Source: Oscillatoria nigro-viridis PCC 7112 (GTDB lineage: Bacteria > Cyanobacteriota > Cyanobacteriia > Cyanobacteriales > Microcoleaceae). Taken from it: a DNA stretch of 64,000 nt. The notes under the pieces were generated by a model that worked only from the letters and a program-made list of their open reading frames with translations, was not told the DNA's origin and ran no database searches. A program made the position numbers and the translations under genes. Location: the NCBI RefSeq assembly GCF_000317475.1, contig NC_019729.1:1688501-1752500 (forward strand), in the 5' to 3' direction. Numbering within the stretch: the first letter of the stretch is position 1; each line of letters begins with the position of its first letter. Shown piece after piece: positions 1 through 9,495 of the stretch.

Positions 1-3000
1 CCAATTTATACAAGATTGCGGGTGAACTAACGCCTGCGGTGATTCACATTGCGGCGCGATCGCTAGCGGCACAGGGACTTTCGATTTTTGGCGATCACAG
101 TGATGTAATGGCTGTCCGAGGAACGGGTTGCGGGTTGCTTTGTTCGGCCTCGGTGCAAGAGTCGCAAGATTTAGCGGCGATCGCCACTCGTGCCACACTG
201 GAATCTCGTATTCCATTCCTCCACTTCTTCGATGGTTTCCGCACGTCCCACGAAATTCAAAAAGTGGAACTGCTATCGGATGACGAGTTACGCGCTTTCA
301 TTCCGAATGAACTGATTTTGGCGCACCGCGATCGCGCCTTGACACCCGATCGCCCAGTGATTCGCGGCACAGCCCAAAATCCGGATGTTTATTTCCAAGC
401 GCGGGAAACCGTTAACCGATTCTACAACGCCTGTCCCGATCTCGTACAGCAGGCGATGGATGAATTCGCCCAACTGACGGGGAGACAGTATCAACTCTAC
501 GAATACTACGGCGATCCAGCAGCGGAACAAGTCATTGTATTGATGGGTTCGGGTTGCGAAACCGTGCATGAAACGGTGGATTACCTGAATGCTCGCGGTG
601 CAAAACTAGGTGTACTGAAAGTTCGCTTGTACAGACCATTTGATGGTAGTCGATTGGTTGCTGCACTGCCCGAAAGTGTGAAAGCGATCGCCGTACTCGA
701 TCGCGCCAAAGAACCAGGCAGCACGGGTGAACCATTATATCTTGATGTCCTGAGTGCGCTAGTTGAAAGCAACCGTCACGATATTCAGGTAGTCGGAGGT
801 CGTTACGGTCTATCGTCTAAAGAATTCACCCCTGCAATGGTGAAGGCTGTCTTTGATAATCTGACGGCTGACGAGCCACTAAATCATTTCACTGTTGGCA
901 TTTACGATGATGTCACCCATACATCATTAAACTACGATCCCAGCTTCTCCACTGAACCCGATAACGTAGTACGAGCCATTTTCTATGGTTTGGGTGCCGA
1001 TGGGACAGTGGGCGCAAATAAGAATTCGATCAAAATCATTGGCGAAGAAACAGACAATTATGCTCAGGGTTACTTCGTCTATGATTCCAAGAAATCTGGT
1101 TCTGTTACGGTTTCCCATTTGCGTTTTGGTCCAGAACTAATTCGTTCAACTTACCTGGTTAGCAGTGCGAATTTTGTCGCTTGCCACCAATGGGAATTTG
1201 TCGAGAAATTCGATCTGCTGGATGCTGCAAAACCGGAAGCTATCTTTTTGCTCAACAGTCCCTACAATCCAGAAGAAACCTGGATGCGGTTACCAGAGCG
1301 TCTGAAGGCGCAAATTGTTGAGAAGCAGTTGAAGTTATACGTCATTAACGCTTCTCAGGTGGCGCGCGAGACGGGCATGAGCAGGCACATCAACACCGTG
1401 ATGCAGGTTTGTTTCTTTGCCGTTGCAGGCGTGTTGCCCCGTGAAGAAGCGATCGCACGCATCAAGCAATCGATCCGCAAGACTTACGGCAAGAAGGGTG
1501 AGGCGATTGTGGAAATGAATTTGAAAGCGGTCGATCGCACCCTGGATAATCTATACGAAGTGGATTATCAGAGTTATCAACAATCCCCTATTCCCAATCA
1601 GGTAGGAGAAGCGCCCTCCCCAGTTCCCGATACTGCCCCAGCCTTTGTTCGAGACGTGCTCGGCAAGATGATGGCACGGCAGGGAGACGATCTTCCAGTG
1701 AGTGCGTTGCCGATTGATGGCACTTATCCCAGCGGTACCTCGAAATGGGAGAAGCGCAACATTGCCCAGGAAATTCCAGTGTGGGATGCAGATGTGTGCG
1801 TGCAGTGCGGCAAATGCGTCATGATGTGTCCCCATGCCGTGATCCGCTCCAAAGTTTATGAACCAGAAGCACTAGAAAATGCACCGGAAACGTTTAAGAG
1901 TGCGAATGCCAAAGACCATGACTGGACGAATCTGAAATTTACGATCCAGGTGGCGGCTGAAGACTGCACGGGTTGCGGGATTTGTGTCGATGTTTGTCCG
2001 GCAAAGAACAGAGCCGAACCCAGGAAGAAAGCAATTAACATGGCTCCCCAGTTACCCTTGCGAGAACAAGAACGGGAAAACTGGGACTTCTTCCTCAGCT
2101 TACCGAACCCCGATCGCACCCAACTGAAATTGCACAAGATTGCTCAGCAGCAGATGCAGGAACCGTTGTTTGAGTTCTCCGGTGCCTGTGCGGGTTGTGG
2201 TGAAACGCCCTACGTCAAACTGGTATCGCAACTGTTTGGCGATCGGATGTTAGTAGCGAATGCGACAGGATGCTCATCTATCTATGGTGGTAACTTGCCA
2301 ACAACCCCCTGGACGCACAATGCGGAAGGTCGCGGGCCGGCATGGTCAAACTCGCTATTTGAAGATAATGCAGAATTTGGCTTGGGCTTCCGAGTTGCGA
2401 TCGACAAGCAAATGGAATATGCCAGAGAACTCCTGCAAGAGCTATCGAGCAGTATGAATGGCAGTTCCCCAATTCCAGTTGACTTAGCATCCGCCATTCT
2501 CAATGCAGAACAAAAGGACGAAGCCGATATAGTCGAGCAACGCGAACGGGTAGCTATCCTCAAGCAACGCTTAGAGGAATGGTGCAATCAGTTAGAGGGA
2601 GAGCAAACTCTAAAATCTCAAATTCAAACTCTAAAATCCCTCGCCGATTACCTAGTCAAAAAGAGCGTCTGGCTGATTGGCGGTGACGGTTGGGCCTATG
2701 ACATCGGCTATGGTGGACTCGATCACGTCCTTGCCAGCGGTCGCAATGTCAACATTCTGGTGTTGGATACAGAAGTGTATTCCAATACAGGTGGGCAGAT
2801 GTCCAAAGCCACACCCAGAGGTGCGGTTGCGAAGTTCGCCGCCGGAGGTAAGCCTGCACCCAAGAAAGATTTGGGACTCATGGCAATGACGTATGGCAAT
2901 GTCTATGTTGCCAGTGTCGCGATGGGAGCGCGGGATGAACACACGCTCAAAGCGTTCCTGGAAGCGGAATCTTACAATGGGCCTTCGTTAATCATTGCTT

Positions 3001-3383
3001 ACTCGCACTGCATTGCTCACGGTATTGATATGGCAACGGGAATGCAGCAGCAGAAGGCGGCAGTCGAATCGGGGCGGTGGTTGCTCTACCGTTACGATCC
3101 GCGTCGGACCCAACGGGGTGAAAATCCCCTGATTTTGGATTCGCGATCGCCCAAGATATCGGTTGAGCAGGCGATGTACAGCGAAAACCGCTTCAAGATG
3201 CTAACTCGCACTAAACCAGAAGATGCGAAGCGGTTAGTAGAACTCGCTCAAGCGGATGTCAATACTCGTTGGCAAATGTATCAGTATCTGGCTGCACAGC
3301 ACCTGGGCCAACCCAACGGGCATCACGACGGAAACTCTGTTCCTTCCAACAGTGACAAACAGTCAGAACCTGCAAACCAGTAA
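1..3383 (+). CDS. nifJ: Pyruvate:ferredoxin (flavodoxin) oxidoreductase, 5' truncated by window edge
   Basis: Converts pyruvate and CoA to acetyl-CoA and CO2 and passes electrons to ferredoxin or flavodoxin. The reading frame is open from base 3 with no stop, so the true start lies upstream; about 1,127 residues are visible against roughly 1,190-1,200 for the family. Domains seen in order: the pyrimidine-binding and transketolase-C-like parts, then two 4Fe-4S motifs (CVQCGKCVMMCP near base 1797, CTGCGICVDVCP near base 1965), the CAGCGETPY region near 2190, and the thiamine-diphosphate site with GGDGWAYDIGYGG and NTGGQMSKATP near 2680-2815. It is followed 77 bp later by a dihydroorotate-dehydrogenase-like gene, a pairing I recall from other cyanobacteria. 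The family call is secure; whether it serves nitrogen fixation or fermentation cannot be told here. Confidence 0.97.
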   Translation, partial: NLYKIAGELTPAVIHIAARSLAAQGLSIFGDHSDVMAVRGTGCGLLCSASVQESQDLAAIATRATLESRIPFLHFFDGFRTSHEIQKVELLSDDELRAFIPNELILAHRDRALTPDRPVIRGTAQNPDVYFQARETVNRFYNACPDLVQQAMDEFAQLTGRQYQLYEYYGDPAAEQVIVLMGSGCETVHETVDYLNARGAKLGVLKVRLYRPFDGSRLVAALPESVKAIAVLDRAKEPGSTGEPLYLDVLSALVESNRHDIQVVGGRYGLSSKEFTPAMVKAVFDNLTADEPLNHFTVGIYDDVTHTSLNYDPSFSTEPDNVVRAIFYGLGADGTVGANKNSIKIIGEETDNYAQGYFVYDSKKSGSVTVSHLRFGPELIRSTYLVSSANFVACHQWEFVEKFDLLDAAKPEAIFLLNSPYNPEETWMRLPERLKAQIVEKQLKLYVINASQVARETGMSRHINTVMQVCFFAVAGVLPREEAIARIKQSIRKTYGKKGEAIVEMNLKAVDRTLDNLYEVDYQSYQQSPIPNQVGEAPSPVPDTAPAFVRDVLGKMMARQGDDLPVSALPIDGTYPSGTSKWEKRNIAQEIPVWDADVCVQCGKCVMMCPHAVIRSKVYEPEALENAPETFKSANAKDHDWTNLKFTIQVAAEDCTGCGICVDVCPAKNRAEPRKKAINMAPQLPLREQERENWDFFLSLPNPDRTQLKLHKIAQQQMQEPLFEFSGACAGCGETPYVKLVSQLFGDRMLVANATGCSSIYGGNLPTTPWTHNAEGRGPAWSNSLFEDNAEFGLGFRVAIDKQMEYARELLQELSSSMNGSSPIPVDLASAILNAEQKDEADIVEQRERVAILKQRLEEWCNQLEGEQTLKSQIQTLKSLADYLVKKSVWLIGGDGWAYDIGYGGLDHVLASGRNVNILVLDTEVYSNTGGQMSKATPRGAVAKFAAGGKPAPKKDLGLMAMTYGNVYVASVAMGARDEHTLKAFLEAESYNGPSLIIAYSHCIAHGIDMATGMQQQKAAVESGRWLLYRYDPRRTQRGENPLILDSRSPKISVEQAMYSENRFKMLTRTKPEDAKRLVELAQADVNTRWQMYQYLAAQHLGQPNGHHDGNSVPSNSDKQSEPANQ

Positions 3384-3396
3384 ACACTATTGTAGG

Positions 3397-3416
3397 GGCG
3401 CACAACCGTGCGCCCT
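3397..3416. repeat. Perfect 8-bp hairpin between nifJ and the next gene
   Basis: GGGCGCAC, loop AACC, GTGCGCCC. It is preceded by GTAGG and lacks a T-tract, so it looks like a dispersed intergenic palindrome rather than a standard terminator, though it could still attenuate or stabilise the nifJ message. Confidence 0.6.
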
Positions 3417-3460
3417 GAAATTGGGTATTCTTCTCAGGCATCGTAAGAAGGAGAAATAAA

Positions 3461-4474
3461 ATGAATTTAACCACAACTTATATGGGATTGGAATTGCGAT
3501 CGCCCCTGGTGGTTGGTGCAGCCGCTCCTCTAACCGAAGATATCGATAATATCAAACGAATGGAAGATGCTGGAGCTGCGGCCGTCGTCCTGCACTCACT
3601 CTTCGAGGAGCAAATTGAGCAGGAAATGTTCACAATGCACCACCATCTGCAACAGGGTACCGAAAGCTATCCTGAATCACTAACCTACTTTCCTGAACCC
3701 GAAATTTTTCACGTTGGTTCTGAGCTTTATCTAGAGCATATTCGCAAAGCCAAAGAGAGAGTGAATATTCCCATCATTGCCAGTCTCAACGGCTCGACTC
3801 TAGGAGGTTGGACAAACTACGCCCGTCAAATTGAGCAAGCTGGAGCAGATGCACTTGAACTCAACATCTACTACATTCCTACCGAAATTCATCTAACAGG
3901 TGAAGCGATCGAGCGACAATATTTGGATATTCTCAAGGCAGTGAAAGCGGCTGTGACAATTCCGGTTGCCGTGAAACTCAGCCCTTATTTCACCAATTTA
4001 GCGAATATGGCGCATCAGTTGACGAGGGAAGGAGCAGATGCGCTGGTGTTATTCAATCGCTTTTACCAGCCGGACATTGATGTGGAAGAACTGGAAGTCA
4101 AACCCAACGTTCTTCTGAGCACTCCTCAAGCGATGCGTTTGCCGATGCGGTGGATTGCCATCTTGTATGGGCGCATTGCTGCTGATTTAGCGGCAACTAG
4201 CGGCATTCAGAAAGGGGTTGATGTGGTGCGAATGCTAATGGCAGGAGCAAAAGTGACAATGATTGTGAGTGCTCTGCTGCGGCATGGGATTAACCATCTC
4301 CAGGAGATTGAACAGGAACTACGGCAGTGGATGCAAGAACATGATTACGCTTCTATCAGTGAACTCTACGGTACTATGAGCCAGCGTTACTGCCCGAATC
4401 CGAGCGAATTCGAGCGAGTGCAATACATGAAAGCGATTCAAACTTACACCCCTCAACAACCAGTGACCTCATAG
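3461..4474 (+). CDS. Dihydroorotate dehydrogenase-like FMN protein
   Basis: A 337-residue TIM-barrel flavoprotein of the dihydroorotate dehydrogenase/PreA superfamily. The start follows a good ribosome site (AAGGAG, 8 bases before ATG). Visible features are the N-terminal MGLELRSPLVVGAAAPL, the PIIASLNGS strand, the ELNIYYIP substrate-loop region, PVAVKLSPY, and the GADALVLFNRFYQPDID segment. The C-terminal phosphate-binding part is divergent. The substrate is uncertain: this cyanobacterial group sits beside nifJ and is not the standard pyrD, so a role linked to the fermentative/redox block is an inference. It forms a same-strand pair with nifJ, 77 bp downstream. Confidence 0.85.
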   Translation: MNLTTTYMGLELRSPLVVGAAAPLTEDIDNIKRMEDAGAAAVVLHSLFEEQIEQEMFTMHHHLQQGTESYPESLTYFPEPEIFHVGSELYLEHIRKAKERVNIPIIASLNGSTLGGWTNYARQIEQAGADALELNIYYIPTEIHLTGEAIERQYLDILKAVKAAVTIPVAVKLSPYFTNLANMAHQLTREGADALVLFNRFYQPDIDVEELEVKPNVLLSTPQAMRLPMRWIAILYGRIAADLAATSGIQKGVDVVRMLMAGAKVTMIVSALLRHGINHLQEIEQELRQWMQEHDYASISELYGTMSQRYCPNPSEFERVQYMKAIQTYTPQQPVTS

Positions 4475-4515
4475 TCATCCGGTATCACTTTGAAAAATAG
4501 CAACGAGGTAGAAAA

Positions 4516-5193
4516 ATGAATAAAAAATCTTTGATTTATGGTCTTGGTGGTTTATTATTCAGTAGTGCCTTTGCAAGTTTTTTAGTCATTAACAGTACAC
4601 AAGCTCAGACTCAATTTTCACAACAAAATACTCTTGCCCAGACACAACAAAACCCGCCAGGTTTAAAACACCCTTTACACCATCCCCAAGGGTGTTCAAC
4701 TGCTACTCCTTCCGGTATGGGCATGATGTCTCAACAACAAGCCGAGCAGCATTTTATCCTGATGATGATTCCTCACCATCAAGGAGCAGTGGATATGGCA
4801 AACCTTGCCTTAAGCAAAGCTAATCATCAGGAAATTAAAAAGCTAGCTGAAGCTATTAAAACAAACCAAAACCGAGAAATCGAGCAGATGAAAGCTTGGT
4901 ATAAACAGTGGTATGGCACTGAGGTACCTGCTTCATCAGGAAGGGGAATGATGTCCATGTGTTCGGGTGGGGGCATGATGAGGGCGGATTTAGAATCTCT
5001 AAAAAATGCTCCTAACTTTGACAAAGCATTTATTGAGCAGATGATTCCCCATCACAAAATGGCGGTGATGATGGCTGGAATGGTTCTAGATAGTAAGCAT
5101 CCTGAAATTCGCAATCTGGCGAAATCCATCATCCAAAATCAAAGTACTGAAATCGAGCAGATGCAGCAATGGTATCAGACTTGGTTCCAATAG
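4516..5193 (+). CDS. Exported DUF305 protein, CopM-like
   Basis: 225 residues with an N-terminal signal peptide or anchor (basic MNKKS, then a hydrophobic stretch to about residue 30, ending near AQA). Two DUF305 repeats follow, each with the core MIPHHQGAVDMA / MIPHHKMAVMMA and a conserved EIEQMKxWY helix. It is rich in Met and His (GMGMMSQQQ, GRGMMSMCSGGGMM). In Synechocystis the DUF305 protein CopM binds copper in the periplasm, so a copper-binding periplasmic role is likely by family knowledge. A ribosome site (GAGGTAG) lies just before the ATG. It sits 41 bp after the preceding gene and may share its transcript. Confidence 0.88.
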   Translation: MNKKSLIYGLGGLLFSSAFASFLVINSTQAQTQFSQQNTLAQTQQNPPGLKHPLHHPQGCSTATPSGMGMMSQQQAEQHFILMMIPHHQGAVDMANLALSKANHQEIKKLAEAIKTNQNREIEQMKAWYKQWYGTEVPASSGRGMMSMCSGGGMMRADLESLKNAPNFDKAFIEQMIPHHKMAVMMAGMVLDSKHPEIRNLAKSIIQNQSTEIEQMQQWYQTWFQ

Positions 5194-5387
5194 TTTTCCA
5201 GCTTGCTTGATGCAATTCAAGCTACACAAAAGCAACTTTGCCCATCAGATTAACGCCAAAGGAGAAACTGTAAGGAGCCAGAACGAATTGAGGATGCTGC
5301 TGTTGGCGAAGAAGGTGTCTAGAGCGGTTGTCGCTTTAATGCTTTTGCACCTGAATGGATACACTAGGTTGAGCAGGATGAGAACTG

Positions 5388-6536
5388 ATGAAATTTGTTG
5401 ACGAATATCGGGATGCCCAACTGGCTCAGCAGTATGCTGACGCGATCGCCTCCATCGCCACCCGTCCCTGGAGCATCATGGAAATCTGTGGAGGACAAAC
5501 TCACTCAATTGTTAAATTTGGCATTGATACTCTTTTACCCAAAACAATCACCTTAATTCATGGCCCGGGGTGTCCCGTATGCGTCACGTCGGCTGAGATT
5601 ATTGATGAAGCGATCGCACTAGCTGCCCTACCGAACGTTATCTTTTGCTCCTTTGGGGATATGCTGCGCGTACCGGGATCGGCGATTAGCGATGCCGCGT
5701 CTACTCCCTCCGATTTGCTCACAGTTAAAGCATTGGGTGGCGATGTCCGCATGGTTTATTCTCCATTGGATGCGCTGAAAATCGCCCAAAACAATCCTGA
5801 CAAGCAAGTTGTATTTTTTGCAGTTGGGTTTGAAACAACCGCCCCAGCAACCGCAATGGCAGTGTATCAGGCTCAGCAACAGGGCGTGACCAACTTTTCA
5901 CTGCTGGTGTCTCATGTGCTTGTTCCTCCAGCAATGGAAGCGATTTTATCCTCTCCCACGTGCCAGGTGCAGGGCTTTCTGGCGGCAGGACACGTTTGTA
6001 CGGTAATGGGGTATCGAGAGTATGAAGCGATCGCGCCCAAGTATCGCGTTCCAATTGTAGTCACGGGATTTGAACCTATTGACATTTTGCAAGGAATATA
6101 CTTGTGCATCAAACAACTGGAAGAGGGCACAGCAGAAGTTGAAAATCAGTATGCGCGATCGGTTCGCAGACAGGGCAATGAAGCAGCACAGCATCTCATC
6201 CAGGACGTGTTTGAAGTTGTCCCTCGCTGCTGGCGCGGCTTGGGTGAGATTTCTCAAAGCGGGTTAGGACTGCGCGAACACTATGCCGCCTTCGATGTTC
6301 ACAACAAAGGACTCCTCCCTATCTCGCCATTTCCCCATCCCCCCATTTCCTCCGAATGCCTCAGCGGACTCATCCTTCAAGGCATCCGTAAACCTCATGA
6401 TTGTCCAGCATTTGGCACTCGCTGTACTCCCGAACATCCTTTAGGGGCACCGATGGTTTCTTCAGAAGGAGCCTGTGCTGCCTACTACCGTTATCGGCAG
6501 CTATTCACCAAACAGTGGACAAGACTAGACAGCTAG
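5388..6536 (+). CDS. hypD: Hydrogenase formation protein HypD
   Basis: HypD is the Fe-S scaffold on which HypC delivers iron and where the cyano and CO ligands are assembled before transfer to the hydrogenase large subunit. The 382-residue protein shows the diagnostic motifs [45 protein letters not shown], and the C-terminal cysteines near [10 protein letters not shown] and [10 protein letters not shown]. Length is normal and nothing is broken. It should be followed directly by hypE, but an IscB locus lies between them. No hypC-like frame is visible in the 194 bp upstream. Confidence 0.97.
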   Translation: MKFVDEYRDAQLAQQYADAIASIATRPWSIMEICGGQTHSIVKFGIDTLLPKTITLIHGPGCPVCVTSAEIIDEAIALAALPNVIFCSFGDMLRVPGSAISDAASTPSDLLTVKALGGDVRMVYSPLDALKIAQNNPDKQVVFFAVGFETTAPATAMAVYQAQQQGVTNFSLLVSHVLVPPAMEAILSSPTCQVQGFLAAGHVCTVMGYREYEAIAPKYRVPIVVTGFEPIDILQGIYLCIKQLEEGTAEVENQYARSVRRQGNEAAQHLIQDVFEVVPRCWRGLGEISQSGLGLREHYAAFDVHNKGLLPISPFPHPPISSECLSGLILQGIRKPHDCPAFGTRCTPEHPLGAPMVSSEGACAAYYRYRQLFTKQWTRLDS

Positions 6537-6539
6537 TTC

Positions 6540-6734
6540 ATACACTGGACAAATAGCCAGCCTAAGTATCTTGAATACTACGTTTTGAGGGTGATGACAC
6601 CTACGGGTGCTTTCCAGCTTGTAGCTCTGTCGTTAGAGATTAAACAGATGTATTTGGTTAAGTCAGTGTCTCTAACCCAACAAGCCATCAAAACCTTGGC
6701 GAGGAAAACATAACCTGAGCAATCAGAGGACAAA
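6540..6734 (+). ncRNA. omegaRNA (HEARO RNA) of the IscB locus
   Basis: The non-coding 198 bp directly before iscB folds into a series of hairpins seen in the sequence: AGTAT/ATACT (6565-6569 with 6575-6579), CACC/GGTG around loop TACG (6598-6609), a perfect 8-bp stem GTTAGAGA/TCTCTAAC (6632-6639 with 6669-6676), and GCCA/TGGC (6684-6700). Position, size and strand match the omegaRNA known to guide IscB, first described as HEARO (HNH endonuclease-associated RNA and ORF). In this system the guide is at the 5' end of the RNA, just outside the scaffold, so the guide should come from around 6540-6560, next to the hypD stop. The exact 5' scaffold boundary is not determined. Confidence 0.78.
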
Positions 6735-8051
6735 ATGTCTAACTTTGTATTCGTTTTAGACACCAACAAACAACCACTTGAGCCGGTAGCACCAGGACAA
6801 GCAAGACGATTGTTAAAACTAACCCAAGCTGCTGTATATCTCCGTTACCCGTTCACAATTATTTTGAAATATGCGGTTGATCACCCAAAAACGCAACCCG
6901 CTCAATTAAAAATTGACCCAGGTTCTAAAACTACTGGGTTGGCGATCGTACAGGGCAATCAAGTTATCTGGGGTGCTGAGTTGACCCATCGCGGGCAACA
7001 AATTAAAAATGACTTAGAGTCACGTCGCGCCATTCGTCGCAATCGCCGTAACCGCAAAACTCGTTACCGCAAACCACGTTTTCTTAACCGTACAAGAGCG
7101 CCCGGATGGTTGCCACCAAGCTTAGAATCCAGAGTGAAAAACATCGTGACTTGGGTCAACCGCATCCGTCGATATGTCCCAGTCACAGGCATATCCCAAG
7201 AGTTAGTCCTGTTTGACCTACTCGCAATGCAGAATCCTGAAATATCCGGCAAGGAGTATCAGCAAGGGGAACTGGCGGGTTATGAAGTCAGAGAATACTT
7301 GTTAGCAAAGTGGGGGAGAAAATGTGCCTATTGCGGTGTTGAAAACGTACCTTTTGAGGTAGAACATATCCACCCAAAATCAAAAGGGGGAAGCGATCGC
7401 GTTTCCAATCTTACCCTAGCCTGCCGTGGGTGCAACCAAGCCAAAGGCAATCAAGATATTCGGGATTTCTTGTCCAAAAAGCCTGACATTTTGTCCCGTA
7501 TTTTGAAACAGGCCTCACAACCTTTGAAAGATGCAAATGCTGTGAATTCAACCCGCTGGGCATTGTTTCAACAACTTAAACAAACAGGATTGGCAATAGA
7601 AGTTTCAACAGGAGGTAAAACAAAGTACAACCGCTCTCGTTTAGGACTACCTAAAACTCATTGGCTGGATGCAGCTTGTGTAGGAAACGTAGAAGTCCTG
7701 CAAGTTTTCACGAAGCAACCGTTGTTAATTGCAGCTAAAGGATGGGGCAGCCGTCAAATGTGTACAACCAATAAATACGGATTTCCTGTCAAGCACAGAA
7801 CGCGGTGCAAAACGTTTTTTGGGTTTGGGACAGGTGACATGGTAAGTGCAATTCTTCTCTTTGGGAAGTTTGCAGGCACTCACATCGGCAGGCTGACGGT
7901 TAGAGAAAGCGGAGTTTTTGAAATGAGAACGCCACTCGGCAAGGTTAGCCCAGTCCGTCATAAATACTGTAAATCAATCCACCGCAACGATGGGTATATG
8001 TATGCGTTTTCCACAAATGTCCGTCCAATGAATCAGCGATTAGAGGCGTAG
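6735..8051 (+). CDS. iscB: IscB RNA-guided HNH/RuvC nuclease
   Basis: IscB is the small ancestor-type relative of Cas9 that cuts DNA with an omegaRNA guide. All parts are visible in 438 residues: an N-terminal PLMP-type domain (here PLEP, residues 14-17), RuvC-I with IDPGSKTTG (Asp61), an arginine-rich bridge helix (about 93-116), RuvC-II with SQELVLFD (Glu156), an inserted HNH domain with CAYC (197-200), EVEHIHPKSKGG (His211), NLTL and CRGC (230-233), RuvC-III with THWLDAAC (His309, Asp312), and a C-terminal target-adjacent-motif-interacting region (KGWGSRQM through GTHIGR). No catalytic residue is missing, so it is probably active. There is no tnpA-type transposase beside it. It sits in the same orientation between hypD and hypE. 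Confidence 0.95.
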   Translation: MSNFVFVLDTNKQPLEPVAPGQARRLLKLTQAAVYLRYPFTIILKYAVDHPKTQPAQLKIDPGSKTTGLAIVQGNQVIWGAELTHRGQQIKNDLESRRAIRRNRRNRKTRYRKPRFLNRTRAPGWLPPSLESRVKNIVTWVNRIRRYVPVTGISQELVLFDLLAMQNPEISGKEYQQGELAGYEVREYLLAKWGRKCAYCGVENVPFEVEHIHPKSKGGSDRVSNLTLACRGCNQAKGNQDIRDFLSKKPDILSRILKQASQPLKDANAVNSTRWALFQQLKQTGLAIEVSTGGKTKYNRSRLGLPKTHWLDAACVGNVEVLQVFTKQPLLIAAKGWGSRQMCTTNKYGFPVKHRTRCKTFFGFGTGDMVSAILLFGKFAGTHIGRLTVRESGVFEMRTPLGKVSPVRHKYCKSIHRNDGYMYAFSTNVRPMNQRLEA

Positions 8052-8088
8052 CGATCGCCAGTAACTCTCAGCTAGCTCGAATTCATTT

Positions 8089-9153
8089 ATGACTCGTCTT
8101 AAAAACTTTACCCTATCCTGTCCGATTCCTATTCAGCAGTACCCAACCGTACTCCTCGCTCACGGTGGCGGTGGGCGATTGATGCATCAGTTGATTGAGC
8201 AGATGTTTTTGCCGATTTTCGGCTCACCAAACGATGTTCAACATGATGCTGCTGTCTTGTCGCTCTCTAGTCATCGCATCGCCTTCACGACTGATTCGTA
8301 TGTCGTGCGTCCTCTATTCTTTCCCGGTGGTGATATTGGTTCGCTAGCCGTTCACGGCACAGTCAACGATCTAGCAATGGCAGGCGCACGCCCACTCTAT
8401 CTCAGCTTGGGCTTCATTCTAGAAGAAGGACTGCCGATGGAAACGCTATGGCGCGTTGTCCAATCTCTCAAACAAGCTGCTGATTCCGCCAACGTCAAGA
8501 TTGTGACTGGTGATACTAAAGTGGTCGATCGCGGAAAAGGAGACGGTATTTTTATCAACACCGCAGGTGTTGGCATTCTCGAACACAACCAGAGAATTAA
8601 TCCCACCTCAGTTCAACCTGGGGATATCATTCTTCTGAGTGGAGATATTGGCAGACATGGAATTGCTATTATGGCAGTGCGTGAAGGATTGGAGTTTGAA
8701 ACAACCATTGAAAGTGATTCAGCTCCTCTAGCAGATTTAGTGGGTGAACTTCTGAGTGCGAACATCGAAATTCACTGCTTGCGGGATTTAACGCGAGGTG
8801 GGCTAGCCAGTGCACTGAATGAAATCGCATCAGCAGCAAATGTAGCGATCGACATTGACGAACAAAAAATTCCCGTGCGTGAGGATGTTCGCGGAGCCTG
8901 TGAACTCTTGGGACTCGACCCGCTATATATTGCAAATGAAGGACGATTCATCGCATTTGTCCCATCTTCCGATGCAGAACGAGCACTGGGGATTATGGAG
9001 GCTTATCAGGAAAAGAGAGGAGACGCAAAAACAGCTTGTGCGATCGGTGAGGTGAGAGAGCAACCCGCTAAATCTGTCATTCTCAACAGCAAAATTGGAG
9101 TCGATCGCCTCCTGGAAATGTTGAGCGGTGAACAGCTTCCTAGAATTTGCTGA
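8089..9153 (+). CDS. hypE: Hydrogenase maturation protein HypE
   Basis: HypE dehydrates a carbamoyl group carried on its C-terminal cysteine to a nitrile, which becomes the cyanide ligand of the [NiFe] hydrogenase. The 354-residue PurM-like ATPase shows [15 protein letters not shown] at the N-terminus, [40 protein letters not shown], the [11 protein letters not shown] motif, and ends in the required PRIC tail with the terminal cysteine intact. It starts 38 bp after iscB. In most cyanobacteria hypE follows hypD closely, so this locus looks like an ancestral hypDE pair split by the IscB insert. Confidence 0.97.
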   Translation: MTRLKNFTLSCPIPIQQYPTVLLAHGGGGRLMHQLIEQMFLPIFGSPNDVQHDAAVLSLSSHRIAFTTDSYVVRPLFFPGGDIGSLAVHGTVNDLAMAGARPLYLSLGFILEEGLPMETLWRVVQSLKQAADSANVKIVTGDTKVVDRGKGDGIFINTAGVGILEHNQRINPTSVQPGDIILLSGDIGRHGIAIMAVREGLEFETTIESDSAPLADLVGELLSANIEIHCLRDLTRGGLASALNEIASAANVAIDIDEQKIPVREDVRGACELLGLDPLYIANEGRFIAFVPSSDAERALGIMEAYQEKRGDAKTACAIGEVREQPAKSVILNSKIGVDRLLEMLSGEQLPRIC

Positions 9154-9220
9154 TTCCAGTGAAGTTGAGAAGGCAAGCTCACTGATATGACTGCCCAAAA
9201 TTTGAGCAATCTGAACTATT

Positions 9221-9395
9221 TAGGGCTTGCTGAATAAATCCGAGAAACCTCAATATCGATCGAGCGCAGATTCAACCCACATTCCGCACCCACAACTGTC
9301 ACACATCAACAAAAGGGGCATGAAATAGAACTCTTTCGCCACGGTCATCCCGAAAGAAGTTGGAAAACACACAGTCCAAATGGATGAACTCTGGT
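9221..9395. mobile_element. Relic IS end on the chromosomal side of the left att site
   Basis: AGGGCTTGCTGAAT (9221-9234) is the inverted-repeat type seen, in reverse, at the right end of the decayed IS at 13682-13695. From memory, the following bases resemble the outer part of cyanobacterial insertion sequences. No transposase frame remains. Together with the att site and arm repeats this accounts for the gene-free stretch after hypE. Confidence 0.45.
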
Positions 9396-9416
9396 ATGGA
9401 CACAACTGGACTCGAA
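9396..9416. other. Left attachment site (attL core)
   Basis: Exact 21-bp copy of 20196-20216. It equals the complement of the last 20 bases of tRNA-Val plus one outer base and marks the chromosome-element junction on the hypE side. Confidence 0.9.
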
Positions 9417-9495
9417 TTAAGCTCTCGGAATTATTCTACGATTTTCCGCCATCCTAGCCCATGTTTTCTATCGAGCTAGGCAACCTATTTTGCGT

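Noticed and set aside
3397..3416. Hairpin after nifJ considered as a terminator
   Set aside because: There is no T-tract after the stem in either direction; it is listed as a repeat instead.
5207..5401. 64-codon frame between the DUF305 gene and hypD, considered as a hypC
   Set aside because: It lacks the HypC N-terminal MCLAIP-type motif, overlaps hypD by 14 bases and has no recognisable similarity.
6530..8075. CAGCTAG at 6530-6536 and 8069-8075, considered as a target-site duplication around the IscB locus
   Set aside because: Only 7 bp, and IS200/IS605-type elements do not duplicate their target; chance is likely.
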